From: Bacteroidota bacterium
GTDB taxonomy: Bacteria; Bacteroidota; Bacteroidia; NS11-12g; UBA955
Reading direction: 5' to 3'
NCBI GenBank assembly: GCA_025354385.1
Contig: JANXMZ010000041.1
Location: forward strand, 1 to 55,096
Length of the DNA: 55,096 nucleotides
Shown here: positions 35,901 through 45,900 of the stretch, piece by piece
Position numbering within the stretch: position 1 is the first letter of the stretch
Layout: each line of letters opens with the position of its first letter
Made by a program: the position numbers and the translations under genes
Notes under the pieces: generated by a model
What the model was told of the DNA's origin: nothing
Seen by the model: only the letters and a program-made list of their open reading frames with translations
Databases searched by the model: none

Positions 35901-36439
35901 TTGAATGGCGCAAAATAGATAAGCAAAATATGACGGTGCGTTATGGATTTAACAAACAAGTGAATTTGGTAACTACATTAGAAATACAGAACAAGCAAAA
36001 CACCAATCAATTTTTTAGTAACAGAAATTATAATTATGCTACGCATTCAGTTTTTCCTGAGGTGTTTTATCAAACGGCCAAGGGTTTTAGAATGGGTTTG
36101 TTTTATAAATATTTGGAAGCGGCTAATCAAAAGGATTTGGGTGGCGAATTGGTGTTTATATCGGAAGTGGGAGCAGAGTTTCGTTATTTTATAGTAAACA
36201 AAGGTAATATTGATGCCAAATTAACTTCTCATAATATTAATTATAATGGCAATCCCAATAGTCCTCTTGCTTTTGATTTGTTAAATGGTTTAAGCAATGG
36301 ACAAAACATAACATGGAATGTTAGTTTTGGAGGCAAGGCTGCGGGCAATATACAGTTGAATATAAGTTATGAAGGACGCAAAACCCAAGTGTATAAAACA
36401 GTACACATTGGCCGAGCAGAAGCGAGGTACATATTTTAA
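32999..36439 (+). CDS. very large outer-membrane protein of Bacteroidota
   Basis: 1146 residues starting at a TTG (32999) that opens a good signal peptide ending KAWSQ. The first 300 residues include two recognisable conserved blocks, QGPYRLQGANNELNIIII and DYVIDYNTGEITFMPKK followed by RIIIEFQYSDRNYAR, found in giant outer-membrane proteins of Bacteroidota and relatives. The remainder is a long run of amphipathic strands with many Asn, Tyr and Lys, ending on an aromatic residue (ARYIF) as expected for a BAM-inserted barrel. The kinase stop is 21 bases upstream, so the two genes probably share a transcript. Export or surface assembly is a guess; no TonB plug was seen. Confidence 0.65.
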   Translation: MSKKYVLISLLILLMPKAWSQNLRVKMVTISSDTITLDTIPVIQESITIFSNGAIMRAGYRYIPNQNKLIIDTAFIKGVIQIYYRVLYLNIKNSYVHKPRSIIEPVNSNLRNFYNYTNSDNNASLFSNAGLNINGNIARGLGFGNNQDVVVNSNLNLQMSGNLGKGVSILAAISDENNPIQPEGNTQQIQDFDKVYITLQKDSNALTVGDVLMKSNKDNYFLKYYKKSRGVQFDYKTGTDMRYYLHSDAAVSRGRFVRNEIQGTEGLQGPYRLQGANNELNIIIISGTEVVYLDGERLSRGQQNDYVIDYNTGEITFMPKKLINKFSRIIIEFQYSDRNYARSVFVIGNEFKTGKWSHSLQYFSEQDNKLQPTDTSNKNNIQTILANAGDHKALYQNIRKYTQFQRDRVMYRKLDSLGNPIFLHAETEGSDSFFYTVNFSLVGAGKGNYIPLATAANGRVYAWVAPVNGIPQGSYEPYTELVAPNKLQMLTGSSIYQINKKSSLKLEGAYSNYNQNTLSTLDKGNDDGFAAFAEFKQKEFKKNNFTFSNELKVEFANKNFKYVERYRAVEFDRIWNRQLANTGNVRPNLNEIISNLKTTIAYKQKTKLLIEAANYKKGNLFNGYRGLSDLSYTTSHLKLTALGEYLTTNSKQNAVGIINDYYKIKVGATYLFKFLKIGAEGIKEQSRFKEDSSVNLGKTSFSYNQISGLVQSINTLKWKYKLEGNMRTDFLPNKLEYQHSSVAYNATGTAEHNDSKNNRLMITSNYRKLNTIHQTNPEQTILNRIEYNANFFKKIVNSTTYYQIGTGREQKRQYTYTLVQAGFGTYTWIDYNKNGIEELNEFEVATFTDQAKYVKVYLPTNEFIKSNTNEFNQTIRLQTPQKWQSGNRLKRFIARFNTITSYKADRRITDNKLLTIINPFKLDVADTALIAVSSLIKQTTFYNRSSAKFGVEHTIQTNRSKSFLNSGFEWRKIDKQNMTVRYGFNKQVNLVTTLEIQNKQNTNQFFSNRNYNYATHSVFPEVFYQTAKGFRMGLFYKYLEAANQKDLGGELVFISEVGAEFRYFIVNKGNIDAKLTSHNINYNGNPNSPLAFDLLNGLSNGQNITWNVSFGGKAAGNIQLNISYEGRKTQVYKTVHIGRAEARYIF

Positions 36440-36443
36440 AAAT

Positions 36444-37478
36444 TTACTCTATCATTTTCGGTATTCCAACATAATACAAATCAAAACCACCCATACCACC
36501 TGGTCGATTAGATGAGAAAGCTAAAAAATCATTTGTAAATTGGGTGCCAAAGTTTTTTACAATTGGCCTATACTCATCATAAGCTGTATTAATTTTATCT
36601 CCAAAATTAATGGGAGCACCCCAAGTGCCATTTTTGAATATGGAATAATATAAATCGAAGCCACCAAAGCCACCAGGTCGATTAGATGTGAACACCATCA
36701 ATTTGCCTGAGATGGTTGGGCATTTATCATCACCTATGCTGCAAAGGATAGTGTCTTTTGTTATTTGGCGGGGAACATTGTCGCTGAATGTTTTAATAAA
36801 GTTATTGGTGTGATTAATGCTTGCCTTGTAAAGGTCAAAGTCATTGCCGCGGTTAGAGCAAAAATAGATGAATGAAGTATCAGCCATTAAAGTTGGGTAA
36901 GCGTCGTCTTTATCCGAGTTTAAAAAACTAATGTCCAATGGGGCAGCGTAATTATTACTGCTTTCATTTTGAGTGAATTTAATATCCAAATTTCCCGCTT
37001 GATTATTGGCATACAGCAATAGGTAATTTTGTTGATTCATGTTTTTCCAACGACCAGTTGTTATCTTTCCAGTGCTCTGAGGTATTAAAAGTGGACCCAA
37101 TTCATCGGCATTGGTATTAATGGTTTTTAATGCATTAAATATACTTTGATTGGCAATGTTTTGATCGGTTAAACTGTCTAAATTTTCTTTTACAGAAATA
37201 CCACCATTATCAGCATTGATATCCACTTCTAAAATTTTAAAGATAATATCAAAATTGGCACCTTCACTGTTGCGATTCGTGGAATAACAAAAAGGAATAG
37301 AATAATAGTAGGGGGGTAGGGCCATGTTATAATCATCATAAATAGAATTAAATGAAGTCATATTGATGGGGGAGGTTGGAAAAGTGCCTACTTTGTATTC
37401 TACAGGTTCGGGTGGGGTCAGCCTTTTACAGCCAATTACTGCGCACATTAAAAAGAGACCGATTGGTATGTTTTTCAT
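36444..37478 (-). CDS. PD40 beta-propeller lipoprotein
   Basis: 344 residues. It has a lipoprotein signal with Cys17 in CAVIGCKR. Repeated blade motifs of the PD40/WD40-like family follow (CSNRGNDFDLYKA, FTSNRPGGFGGFDLYYS, FSSNRPGGMGGFDLYYV), each with SNRxGG and FDLY. This is the propeller found in T9SS component PorE and in TolB-like envelope proteins, so attachment to peptidoglycan or outer membrane is plausible. It starts 4 bases inside the end of the upstream membrane-protein gene (ATGA overlap), so they are coupled. It is convergent with the giant outer-membrane protein at a gap of 4 bases. Confidence 0.72.
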   Translation of the reverse strand: MKNIPIGLFLMCAVIGCKRLTPPEPVEYKVGTFPTSPINMTSFNSIYDDYNMALPPYYYSIPFCYSTNRNSEGANFDIIFKILEVDINADNGGISVKENLDSLTDQNIANQSIFNALKTINTNADELGPLLIPQSTGKITTGRWKNMNQQNYLLLYANNQAGNLDIKFTQNESSNNYAAPLDISFLNSDKDDAYPTLMADTSFIYFCSNRGNDFDLYKASINHTNNFIKTFSDNVPRQITKDTILCSIGDDKCPTISGKLMVFTSNRPGGFGGFDLYYSIFKNGTWGAPINFGDKINTAYDEYRPIVKNFGTQFTNDFLAFSSNRPGGMGGFDLYYVGIPKMIE

Positions 37479-38086
37479 AAAGTGTCGTTATTCGTTTCTG
37501 AGTTTTCAAGTTCGGTTGGTGTCAAAATGATTTTGTTAACCTTAGGTTGTATGATCCAAACACCTACTGGGTAAAACCAAATCATGAAAAATTCTGCAAT
37601 GAAATCATTAAAAGTTACCGCACGTTTCAGTTCTGCCATTTTTAATGTTTTAGCCACAAAATAAAGACAATAAATGATGCAGAACATAGAAAAAATGTGG
37701 AGTGGAAGGATGATGACAAAAAAACCGATTGGTTGAAAACCATTGGAAACAATAGAAAACAAAAACCACATAACAAATGCCATATAGACCAATGGGAAAA
37801 ATAAAAATAGTTTAAACCAAACAGTTTTTAATTTTAATGTTGAAGGAATGTATACTTGAAGTCCAACAGCCAAAGCATAAAGCCATTCCCAATAAAAGAA
37901 AATAAATAGGAACATAATAATTGGCAAAAGTTTAAAATAGCCCAACATTTTTGCAGGATTGTTATTTGTTTCAGATAGTAAATCAGAAACTGTTAGGCCA
38001 ATTACAATAGCTTGTGTCAAAAAGGGGATACCAAAGGTCAGTAAAAATATTTGCCAATGCTTGGCTTTCAAAGTATATCTAATCAT
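37475..38086 (-). CDS. multi-pass membrane protein, family not recognised
   Basis: 203 residues with about five hydrophobic helices (near 13-33, 47-72, 92-115, 118-145 and 165-182) and short basic loops. There are no catalytic motifs. The start has a TAAATTTG box at 38122-38129. It overlaps the lipoprotein gene by 4 bases, which suggests a membrane-plus-lipoprotein pair. Confidence 0.55.
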   Translation of the reverse strand: MIRYTLKAKHWQIFLLTFGIPFLTQAIVIGLTVSDLLSETNNNPAKMLGYFKLLPIIMFLFIFFYWEWLYALAVGLQVYIPSTLKLKTVWFKLFLFFPLVYMAFVMWFLFSIVSNGFQPIGFFVIILPLHIFSMFCIIYCLYFVAKTLKMAELKRAVTFNDFIAEFFMIWFYPVGVWIIQPKVNKIILTPTELENSETNNDTL

Positions 38087-38386
38087 GTGTTAATTGTATT
38101 TTGCTTGAACATTATTTCAAACAAATTTAACTCATTTTTAAGTCATTTTGAGGAGCTAATTAAAATTCTTGATCTTTTGTTGAAAACCAGGTGAATAGGT
38201 AAGTTTTATTTCTTTGTACGTATGACCTAATTATCAATTCCAAAAACTAAATATAGTATTCAAAATTAATTGTGTAATCTCTAAATTATTGCTATAGTTA
38301 ACTTTATTTAAATTATAGGATTAAAAATTCACAAAATATAATTTGTTCAAATATTTAACTCCTCAAATATTTCAAAGCACTTGCAA
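38087..38386. other. 300-base intergenic region
   Basis: Very AT-rich. It contains the minus-strand -7 box TAAATTTG (38122-38129) for the membrane-protein gene. I see no ORF, hairpin or RNA gene in the rest. The end of the metal-efflux operon lies at its right edge and no clear terminator for it is visible. Confidence 0.5.
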
Positions 38387-38791
38387 TTATGAAAAAACTC
38401 TCAATTGAGTGCCGGTTAAGGTGGTTTTATACTGAGTTAAATTGGTGCTTGCGGGACCTTGTGTAACAGCTCCTGTGCTGCTAAAATGTGCTTGATGGTT
38501 AGGGCAAATAAAGCTATTGCTGCTGGCATTGTAATTTACTGTGGTACCTTCATGCGTGCAAGCGGCTGCAACCGCAATAAAAGTGCCTGAGTTTGTGCGA
38601 GCAACAATTACCTTGTCTTTTACAATAAAGCCACCATTGGTAGCCAAAGCGCCCGATGAGGTATCAACTGTAAAATCTACTAGAGTACTGGTGCTACTTT
38701 TTTTACAACCTGCCAGTCCTCCAATACATGCAGGTGCCAATACAATAGCTGCTCCTATGCCAACTTGGGCTAAGAAATCTTTTCTGTTCAT
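38387..38791 (-). CDS. Rieske [2Fe-2S] lipoprotein
   Basis: 134 residues. The N-terminus carries an export signal and a lipobox cysteine (C29 in GLAGCKK). The cluster-binding motifs are CTH (C78, H80) and CPNH (C96, H99), the Rieske pair, in a small all-beta domain. No adjoining cytochrome b or oxygenase gene is present. It is the last gene of the efflux operon, 15 bases after the VIT-family gene. A redox role linked to metal handling or an unrelated oxidase is possible; the sequence does not decide. Confidence 0.85.
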   Translation of the reverse strand: MNRKDFLAQVGIGAAIVLAPACIGGLAGCKKSSTSTLVDFTVDTSSGALATNGGFIVKDKVIVARTNSGTFIAVAAACTHEGTTVNYNASSNSFICPNHQAHFSSTGAVTQGPASTNLTQYKTTLTGTQLRVFS

Positions 38792-38806
38792 TTGTGTTTT
38801 ATAATT

Positions 38807-39496
38807 TTATTGTGAAATTAATTTGGCGATGGCAAAGGCAGCAGCCGCAGCCAATAAACCAATAAAGGTTACTTTTAATGCACCTACGAAAGGCGGCTGT
38901 CCAGTAACTTTGCTCTTGAAATAGCCGAATGTAAATAAGCAAATAGAGGTTAAAATAAGCGATAGTAATAATCCGTCTTGCGGGTGAGATGTTAACATAT
39001 AGGCCGTTAATGGCAGTAAACCCCCAATGAAATAAGATATGCCTATGGTCATTGCACTTTTTTTAGCTCTTGCAGGATGAGGTTCTTCGAGCCCCAATTC
39101 AAAACGCATCATGAAATTGACCCATTTGGTTTTGTCTTTAGATAATTCAGTAGCTATAAGTTGTTGCGATTCGGCACTTAGGCCATATTCTGCAAATACT
39201 TCTTTTACCTCTTCTAATTCTTTTTCAGGTACGCGTTCAACTTCTTCATACTCTCGCTTTAATTCGCTTTGATAATGGTCTAGTTCCGTGCGGCCAGCCA
39301 AATAGCCTCCTAAACCCATTGCAATACTACCAGCCACAATTTCTGCTATACCAGCTGTTATGATCACCGCATTGCTATCTACAGCTCCGCTAAGACCTGC
39401 TGCAAGCGCAAATGGCACTGTAAGTCCATCGCTCATGCCAATAACTGTGTCTGTAATAAATTCCGAACTTTTTAAATGATTTTCGTGATGATGCAT
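38807..39496 (-). CDS. VIT/CCC1-family iron-manganese transporter
   Basis: 229 residues. The VIT1 pattern is clear: IGMSDGLTVPFALAAGLSGA in the first helix, EIVAGSIAMGLGGYLAGRTE in the second, and a cytoplasmic Glu-rich metal-binding segment (about 73-105, with EYEEVERVPEKELEEVKEVF), then three hydrophobic helices. The N-terminus MHHHENH is His-rich. These proteins transport Fe(II) or Mn(II) in exchange for protons. It lies 4 bases after the adaptor gene, so it belongs to the efflux operon. Confidence 0.88.
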   Translation of the reverse strand: MHHHENHLKSSEFITDTVIGMSDGLTVPFALAAGLSGAVDSNAVIITAGIAEIVAGSIAMGLGGYLAGRTELDHYQSELKREYEEVERVPEKELEEVKEVFAEYGLSAESQQLIATELSKDKTKWVNFMMRFELGLEEPHPARAKKSAMTIGISYFIGGLLPLTAYMLTSHPQDGLLLSLILTSICLFTFGYFKSKVTGQPPFVGALKVTFIGLLAAAAAFAIAKLISQ

Positions 39497-39500
39497 ATGG

Positions 39501-40667
39501 TTATTCTTCGCTTTTATTTTTTAAACTCATTAATAAAGTATAGGCCCCTTTGGTAACAATTTTTTTACTGGCACTTAATTCTGTTAGTATTTCAATCCAA
39601 CCGTTTTCGATACTTCCTACTTCTACCTCGGTAAACTGGAATTCATTTTTACCCAAAGCTTCAAATATATATTGTTTGCCTTCAAATCTTACAACAGCAT
39701 CTTCTGGCAATACAGAAGCAATATTGTTTTTAATTTCTATTTCGGCATTCATATACATGCCAGGAATCAGTGTCTTGTCGTAATTTTCAAAATGACAATG
39801 CACTTCTGTGCTGCCATTTTGGTTAAGGTCTTTGCTAATTAAAAGTATTTGACAATTGTGTTTTATCTCTGGATGAACATTGTTATATGCTACAAGCTTT
39901 TGACCGATAAATAATTTATTAATATCCTTTTCGAAAATTTTCAAATTCAAATGGATATCAGATGGATTTACCAATTCAAACAAGACCTCACTTGGGTTGA
40001 TATATTTACCAATATTGGCATTAATTTTTGAAGTAAATCCATTGATTGGTGAAATAATATTGATGCTTCTTGAAATAGAGTTTTCATTCAATTGATCGGG
40101 ATTAATACCAATCAGTTTGAGCTTTTCAACCAGAGATTTAATAGTGATTTTTTGAGTGAAGTACGTGGAACGTGTTTGTTCAAACATTTTATCGCTGGTA
40201 GCTTTGCTTTTGTTCAATTCCAATTGACGGTTGTATTCATTTTCTAACGATGAAATTTGGGCCTTTGCAATTAAATAATCTTGCTGCAATTGAATGTATT
40301 GAGGGTCTTCTATACTGGCAATAATCTCACCTTTGCTTACATGCATGCCAGGCAATAAATTGGTGGATTTTAAATAACCACCCAAAGGAACGCTGATGGA
40401 AACCATGTTTTGTGGTGGTACATCAATTTTCCCATTTACTTTAAGTGTGGAGGAAACTTGTTTCTGTTGCAATTCTCCAATCTGTATACCCGCGTTTTTA
40501 AATTGAGCATCATTCAGTTGAATGGTGGTTTGAATACTAGTAGTTGCATTGTTTTCCTCTGCCTTTTTACCTGTACATGCACTTAAAGAGATGATGGTAG
40601 CAACGATTGCTAAAGAACAATAAAAGAAGTCATGGGGTTTATATGTTTTTAAATTAAATAATTTCAT
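39501..40667 (-). CDS. RND efflux periplasmic adaptor (CzcB/CusB-like)
   Basis: 388 residues with a lipoprotein-like signal (SLSACTGKK), a barrel-sandwich segment (MVSISVPLGGYLKSTNLLPGMHVSKGEIIASIEDPQ split by an alpha-hairpin, about 125-190), and a beta-barrel with PGMYMNAEIEI. It links the inner-membrane RND pump to the outer-membrane channel. The start overlaps the end of the CDF gene by 4 bases. Metal specificity cannot be told from this protein; there is no N-terminal His/Met-rich extension. Confidence 0.86.
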   Translation of the reverse strand: MKLFNLKTYKPHDFFYCSLAIVATIISLSACTGKKAEENNATTSIQTTIQLNDAQFKNAGIQIGELQQKQVSSTLKVNGKIDVPPQNMVSISVPLGGYLKSTNLLPGMHVSKGEIIASIEDPQYIQLQQDYLIAKAQISSLENEYNRQLELNKSKATSDKMFEQTRSTYFTQKITIKSLVEKLKLIGINPDQLNENSISRSINIISPINGFTSKINANIGKYINPSEVLFELVNPSDIHLNLKIFEKDINKLFIGQKLVAYNNVHPEIKHNCQILLISKDLNQNGSTEVHCHFENYDKTLIPGMYMNAEIEIKNNIASVLPEDAVVRFEGKQYIFEALGKNEFQFTEVEVGSIENGWIEILTELSASKKIVTKGAYTLLMSLKNKSEE

Positions 40668-41659
40668 TTGGTTAAACTGTGTTTGTTGTTTGATAATATA
40701 TTTTCATGGGTCCATAGAACGTACTGTATAAATTCAGCTTTTCGTTCCTTGCAATTCGGGGCATTGCAGATATTACATTGATGAGGCATGCAGCCGTCAA
40801 TATGTACAAAAAATTCTACCCTTTCCTTGAAATGCTTGGTAAGCAAATCGGTTAGGCGATCTAATACAGCATGGGCTTCATTCACATTGATATAAAACGG
40901 TACTGTTAAATGACAATCTATGTGATAAAATCCTGCATAGTTAATCACGCGCATATTGTGAACGTCTATCCATTCTGATGTTCGGTGCTCGTTTAATACC
41001 TTTATTATATCGGTTATAATTTCATTATCACTCTCATCCATTATTCCTGCAACAGATTTGCGAATGATTTTATACCCCGTAAAAATGATAATGAAGGCAA
41101 ATAGCAAAGCGGCAACGCTGTCAATCCATTTAAAACCCGTTATTAATATTAAAATAATGCCAAGTAATAATCCTAGGGTAGAGTAAGTATCTGATTTAAG
41201 ATGACTACCACTGGCAATAAGTATGGGTGAGTTTTCTTTCTTGCCTTTGTTAATGCAAATTTGCCCAACAATATAATTGACAACTGCTGTGATAGCAATT
41301 AAAATAATACCGTAATCGAGTTTTTTAATATCGTGCGGATGCATTAAATTATTAATGGCCTCATAGATAATAATAAGGCCAGCAACGCTTATCAATACAC
41401 CCTCTATCGCAGAAGATAAAAATTCAACTTTGCCGTGGCCGTATGGATGATCTTTATCCTTGGGTTTCGAAGAAAGTATGATGCTATATAATCCAATAAA
41501 ACCAGCCATTACATTAACCGTACTCTCCATAGCATCTGTTAAAATTGCTACTGAAGAGGTGATTAACCAAGCTATGATTTTTATAATGAACAATACAACA
41601 GAAACACTCACAAGTATTTGTTGCATTCTTATCGTATTCATTTCAGATTTGTTCTCCAT
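40664..41659 (-). CDS. CDF cation efflux protein with Cys-rich C-terminus
   Basis: 331 residues. Six membrane helices carry the CDF site: D42 and N49 in helix 2 (TDAMESTVN) and H153 with D157 in helix 5 (SGSHLKSD). DHPYGHGKVE after helix 2 is the family signature. The cytoplasmic domain follows (about 205-290, DVHNMRVINYAG). The C-terminus has an unusual cluster, C290, H293, C295, C298 and C303 (DGCMPHQCNICNAPNC), which could bind zinc, cobalt or cadmium, a feature not part of ordinary CzcD. Gene spacing (2 bases after TolC, 4-base overlap with the adaptor) fixes it inside the operon. Confidence 0.9.
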   Translation of the reverse strand: MENKSEMNTIRMQQILVSVSVVLFIIKIIAWLITSSVAILTDAMESTVNVMAGFIGLYSIILSSKPKDKDHPYGHGKVEFLSSAIEGVLISVAGLIIIYEAINNLMHPHDIKKLDYGIILIAITAVVNYIVGQICINKGKKENSPILIASGSHLKSDTYSTLGLLLGIILILITGFKWIDSVAALLFAFIIIFTGYKIIRKSVAGIMDESDNEIITDIIKVLNEHRTSEWIDVHNMRVINYAGFYHIDCHLTVPFYINVNEAHAVLDRLTDLLTKHFKERVEFFVHIDGCMPHQCNICNAPNCKERKAEFIQYVLWTHENILSNNKHSLTK

Positions 41660-41661
41660 GC

Positions 41662-42912
41662 TCAGTTATTGGTGTTAAGATAATGCAATATAATAATACT
41701 CTCATTCAAATTCTTAATAGCATTAATATATTCACTTTGAATGCCGATGGCTTGATTGGTGAGCATCACAAAATCCAGATAATTAATTTCACCATTGTTA
41801 AATTGATTTTTTGCACTACTCAAAATGATGCCTGCATTTTTCAGAGCACTCGTTTCATAATAATTAACCATTTGCAAGCATTTCATGTATTGCAATTCAG
41901 CCTTTCTGTAATCTGCCTTGATGCCGTTCAAACCAAATTGATAATTACTTTTGGCAATTTGCTCATTCATTGCAGCAGCATTGATGCTTGCTTTCTGACT
42001 GCCATAAAAAATTGGAATGCCTATCCCAAACTGAAATGATTGAAACCGTGTCGATGTTGTGTATAATCTTTTATCAGCACCTTCTCCTCGCATACTCATA
42101 TTGCTGTATGAAAGATTCAAATCGGGTAATAATTTCGAACGTTCCAATTCTGTTGATTTAGAAGCAAGTTTATTCTGTTGTTGCAAAAGCAAAATACTTG
42201 GGTGCTTGAGCAGAAAACTGCTATCGTTTAATAGAACATCATTCATTTTGAAACTGGGTTCTTGTGCCTTAAAAGTAGTTGTTGAATTTAATAGGTACTG
42301 GAATTGAATTTGAATGATGGTAATGTCTGCCTTAACCTCGCTCAATTGATTCCTAATTTGGCCGCGTTGTGTTTCTGCAGTTATATTTTCTAACAGATTA
42401 CTTTCTCCTGTCTTAAAACTTAAGTTTGATTTGCTTAAAAAATCGGTATAAATACTGTCGTTTTGTTGAAGTAAAATTTCTTTTTCTTGAAGATAAAACA
42501 GGGTGTAAAATACTTGCGAAACATCTCTAATAAGTTCTTTTTCTTTTAACGCGATTTGAGCCAAACTACTCTTCCATGTTTCTGTTAAAACAGTTTTTTG
42601 TTTGGAATAAACAGTCGGAAAATTGATGCTCTGCGCTAATCCAAAACGAGTGTCGGAATAAAAACTATTAATCTGCCCGTATTCAATACCAGCAGTAGTT
42701 TGAGGAATTGCAGTGGCTGTTTTTATAAGTAATTGTTGATAGGCTGTTTTCAATTGCTCGTTTTTTAACATTAAATTGTTTTTTAATGCAGAGTCTATAG
42801 AGGCTTGAAGACTGATTGGTGATTGCGCTCCTGCCCTAAGAACAAAAGCTAAGCAAAAAAACACCAAGGCAAATTTCATTAATTTCATGTCGGTCTTAAT
42901 GGTTGTTTTCAT
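41662..42912 (-). CDS. TolC-family outer-membrane channel (CzcC-like)
   Basis: 416 residues from the ATG at 42912; an ATG at 42888 (MKLMKFALVFF) is also sensible and would avoid the 17-base overlap with the pump gene. A signal peptide ends at RAGAQ. Long helical segments with heptad character (LQASIDSALKNNLMLKNEQL and the C-terminal AGIILSSAKNQFNNGEINYLDF) follow the outer-membrane efflux protein fold. It forms the exit duct of the RND complex and lies between pump and CDF genes. Confidence 0.88.
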   Translation of the reverse strand: MKTTIKTDMKLMKFALVFFCLAFVLRAGAQSPISLQASIDSALKNNLMLKNEQLKTAYQQLLIKTATAIPQTTAGIEYGQINSFYSDTRFGLAQSINFPTVYSKQKTVLTETWKSSLAQIALKEKELIRDVSQVFYTLFYLQEKEILLQQNDSIYTDFLSKSNLSFKTGESNLLENITAETQRGQIRNQLSEVKADITIIQIQFQYLLNSTTTFKAQEPSFKMNDVLLNDSSFLLKHPSILLLQQQNKLASKSTELERSKLLPDLNLSYSNMSMRGEGADKRLYTTSTRFQSFQFGIGIPIFYGSQKASINAAAMNEQIAKSNYQFGLNGIKADYRKAELQYMKCLQMVNYYETSALKNAGIILSSAKNQFNNGEINYLDFVMLTNQAIGIQSEYINAIKNLNESIIILHYLNTNN

Positions 42913-45900
42913 AACGTTGATTAGTTTTAGAGTTGCCTATATTTTCGAACAACATATACAATACGGGTAATACAAATAGGGTTAAAAAAGTGGCAATCAT
43001 TAATCCGCCAATTACAACAGTGGCTAATGGGCGTTGCACCTCTGCCCCTGCGCCATTGCTTAGTGCCATAGGTAAAAATCCGAGTGATGCTACGAAAGCG
43101 GTCATAAGCACTGGTCTTAATCTCATTTTAGTACCCTGCAAAACAATGTCTTTTAAATTGGTAATGCCGTGTTTTTTTATCTGATTAAATTCAGCAATGA
43201 GTACAATCCCATTTAAAACTGCAACTCCAAATAGGGCAATAAATCCTACCCCTGCGCTAATACTAAATGGCATGCCTCTTAAAGCTAAAAAGAAAATACC
43301 ACCAATAGCAGATAAAGGAATAGCTGAATAAATAAGTAAACCGTGTTTCACAGAATTAAATGCAAAATAAAGTAAGATAAAAATCATTAGTAACGAAATA
43401 GGAACAGCAATCATTAATCTGTTTTTTGCAGCTTGTAAATTTTCAAAAGCACCACCATAGGTTGGGTAGTATCCTGCTTGAAATTTTATCTGTGAATCTA
43501 CTTTTTTCTGTAGCTCATTTACAATGCTCTGAACATCTCGTCCGCGAATATTAAATCCAACAATAATTCTTCTTTTTGCATCCTCTCTTTGTATTTGATT
43601 GGGCCCGTCCTTAATCTCTACCTTAGCCAATTGGGCAAGAGGTATTTGGATGCCATTGGGAGTTGCAATTAATAGATTTTGAACATCGCTCAATTCATTC
43701 CTTTTCTCACCAGTTAAACGCACTACCAAATCGAATCGTTTTTCGCCCTCAAATATCAATCCGCTACTCTGGCCAGCAAACGCGGTGTTAACAATTCGAT
43801 TGACATCAGAAATATTTAAATTGTACTGTGCAATAGTGTTTCTGTTGTATTCGATTGTAATCTGCGGCATGCCAGTTACGGGTTCTATATAAATATCTTT
43901 TGCACCTTCTACAGTCGAAATTATACTGCCAAGTTTTTCGGCATAGCGGGCCAAAGTATCCAGATTTTCACCAAAAATTTTGCATACAACATCCTGTTTT
44001 GCTCCTGTCATCAACTCATTGAAACGCATTTGTACTGGATATTGAAAGCCAAAAGTAACCCCTGGCACTGCCTCCAGTGATTGACTCATTTTTTCAGATA
44101 ATTCATTAAACGTTTTGGCACTTGTCCATTCCTTTTTATCTCTTAAAATAATCATGATGTCTTGTGCGTCCACTGGCATCGGGTCTGTTGGAACTTCACC
44201 ACTACCAATTTTAGAAACGACCTTAACAACTTCGGGATATTCTTTTAAGAGTATTTTGGCTGCTTTTTGAGAGGCGTCGATACTAACATTCAAATTACTG
44301 CCGGGCAATACCCTTGTCTCAAGAGCAAAATCGCCTTCTTCTAAGGCTGGTATAAATTCACCACCCAAAGTGCCGAAAACCAAAACAGCCATCGAGAATA
44401 ATGCGATAGTAATTGCAATCACTGTTTTGGGATAATTAACAATTTTGTCGAGAGCTTTCTGATAGGCATTTTCTACTTTACCCATCAAAATATCGGACAG
44501 ATTCTTTTTGTGTTTTACTTTTTTACTGAGAAACAAAGCACTCATCATAGGAATGTAGGTAAGTGATAGTATAAATGCACCAATTAATGCAAATGCAACT
44601 GTTTGGGCCATTGGTTTAAACATTTTACCTTCTATACCTTGAAGCGTAAATATTGGAAGATAAACAATTAAAATGATAACTTGTCCAAAAACAGCGCTGT
44701 TCATCATTTTGGATGCAGAATATTTAACCTCGTCGTCCATTTGGGGCTGTTCAATTTTTAATAAACTGCCAAATTTTTTATTGTCCGATAGTTGGTGCAT
44801 AACAGCTTCAACAATAATAACAGCACCGTCTACAATCAAACCAAAATCGAGTGCCCCTAAACTCATTAAATTGCCACTTACGCCAAATAAATTCATCATG
44901 ATAATGGCAAATAACATGGCCAATGGAATCACAGATGCCACGAGTAAACCAGCTCTGAAATTTCCGAGAAATAAAACAAGTATAAAAATAACGATAAGGG
45001 CTCCTTCCATCAAATTCTTCTCTACTGTGCTTATGGCATTGTTTACCATTTTCGTTCTGTCTAAAAAAGGTTCTATTAGAATTCCTTCTGGTAGGGATTT
45101 TTGAATTTGAGAAATTCTCTCTTTTACATTTTTTATTACTTGGCTACTATTAGCACCTTTTAACATCATCACAACGGCGCCAGCAACCTCGCCTTTGTCG
45201 TTGTATGTCATAGCGCCATAACGAGTGGCATGACCAGTTTTTATTTCGGCAACGTCTCTAATAAATAAAGGAGTACCATTGCCTATTTGTTTAAGTGCAA
45301 TGTTGGCAATATCATCATTATTGCCAATCAATCCTTCTGTTCTTATATAAAGCACTGTGGGTCCTTTTTCAATATAGGCACCTCCGGTGTTTTGATTGTT
45401 GTTTTCTAGGGCAATAAATACATCTTCTATGTTAATATCGTAGGATTGTAATTTGTTCGGGTCAATTTCTATGGTATATTGTTTTAGCTTTCCACCAAAA
45501 CTACTAACCTCGGCCACGCCCTTTACCCCCAATAATTGTCTTCGAACTATCCAGTCTTGAATGGTTCTTAGAGAAGTTTCATCATACTTGTTTTCATAAC
45601 CTTCTTTCGGGCGCACAACATATTGATATATTTCTCCAAGACCAGTAGTTACAGGCCCTAGTTCGGGCACTCCAATTCCTTTAGGAATAATGCTTTGAAC
45701 TTTTTGCAAGCGCTCACTTACTTGCTGTCTCGCCCAATAGATGTCTGTTTCATCGTCAAAAACAATAGTAACCAAAGATAATCCGAATCTAGAGAAACTT
45801 CTAATTTCCTTTAATCCTTGTATATTATTATTCGCTTGTTCTATAGGAAAGGTAACCAGTCGTTCAATATCTGTTGCGCCAAAAGAAGGGGCAACTGTTA

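Noticed and set aside
44673..45104. 143-codon open frame on the plus strand inside the pump gene
   Set aside because: It is the shadow of the CzcA-like gene in another frame, with no protein-like motifs of its own.
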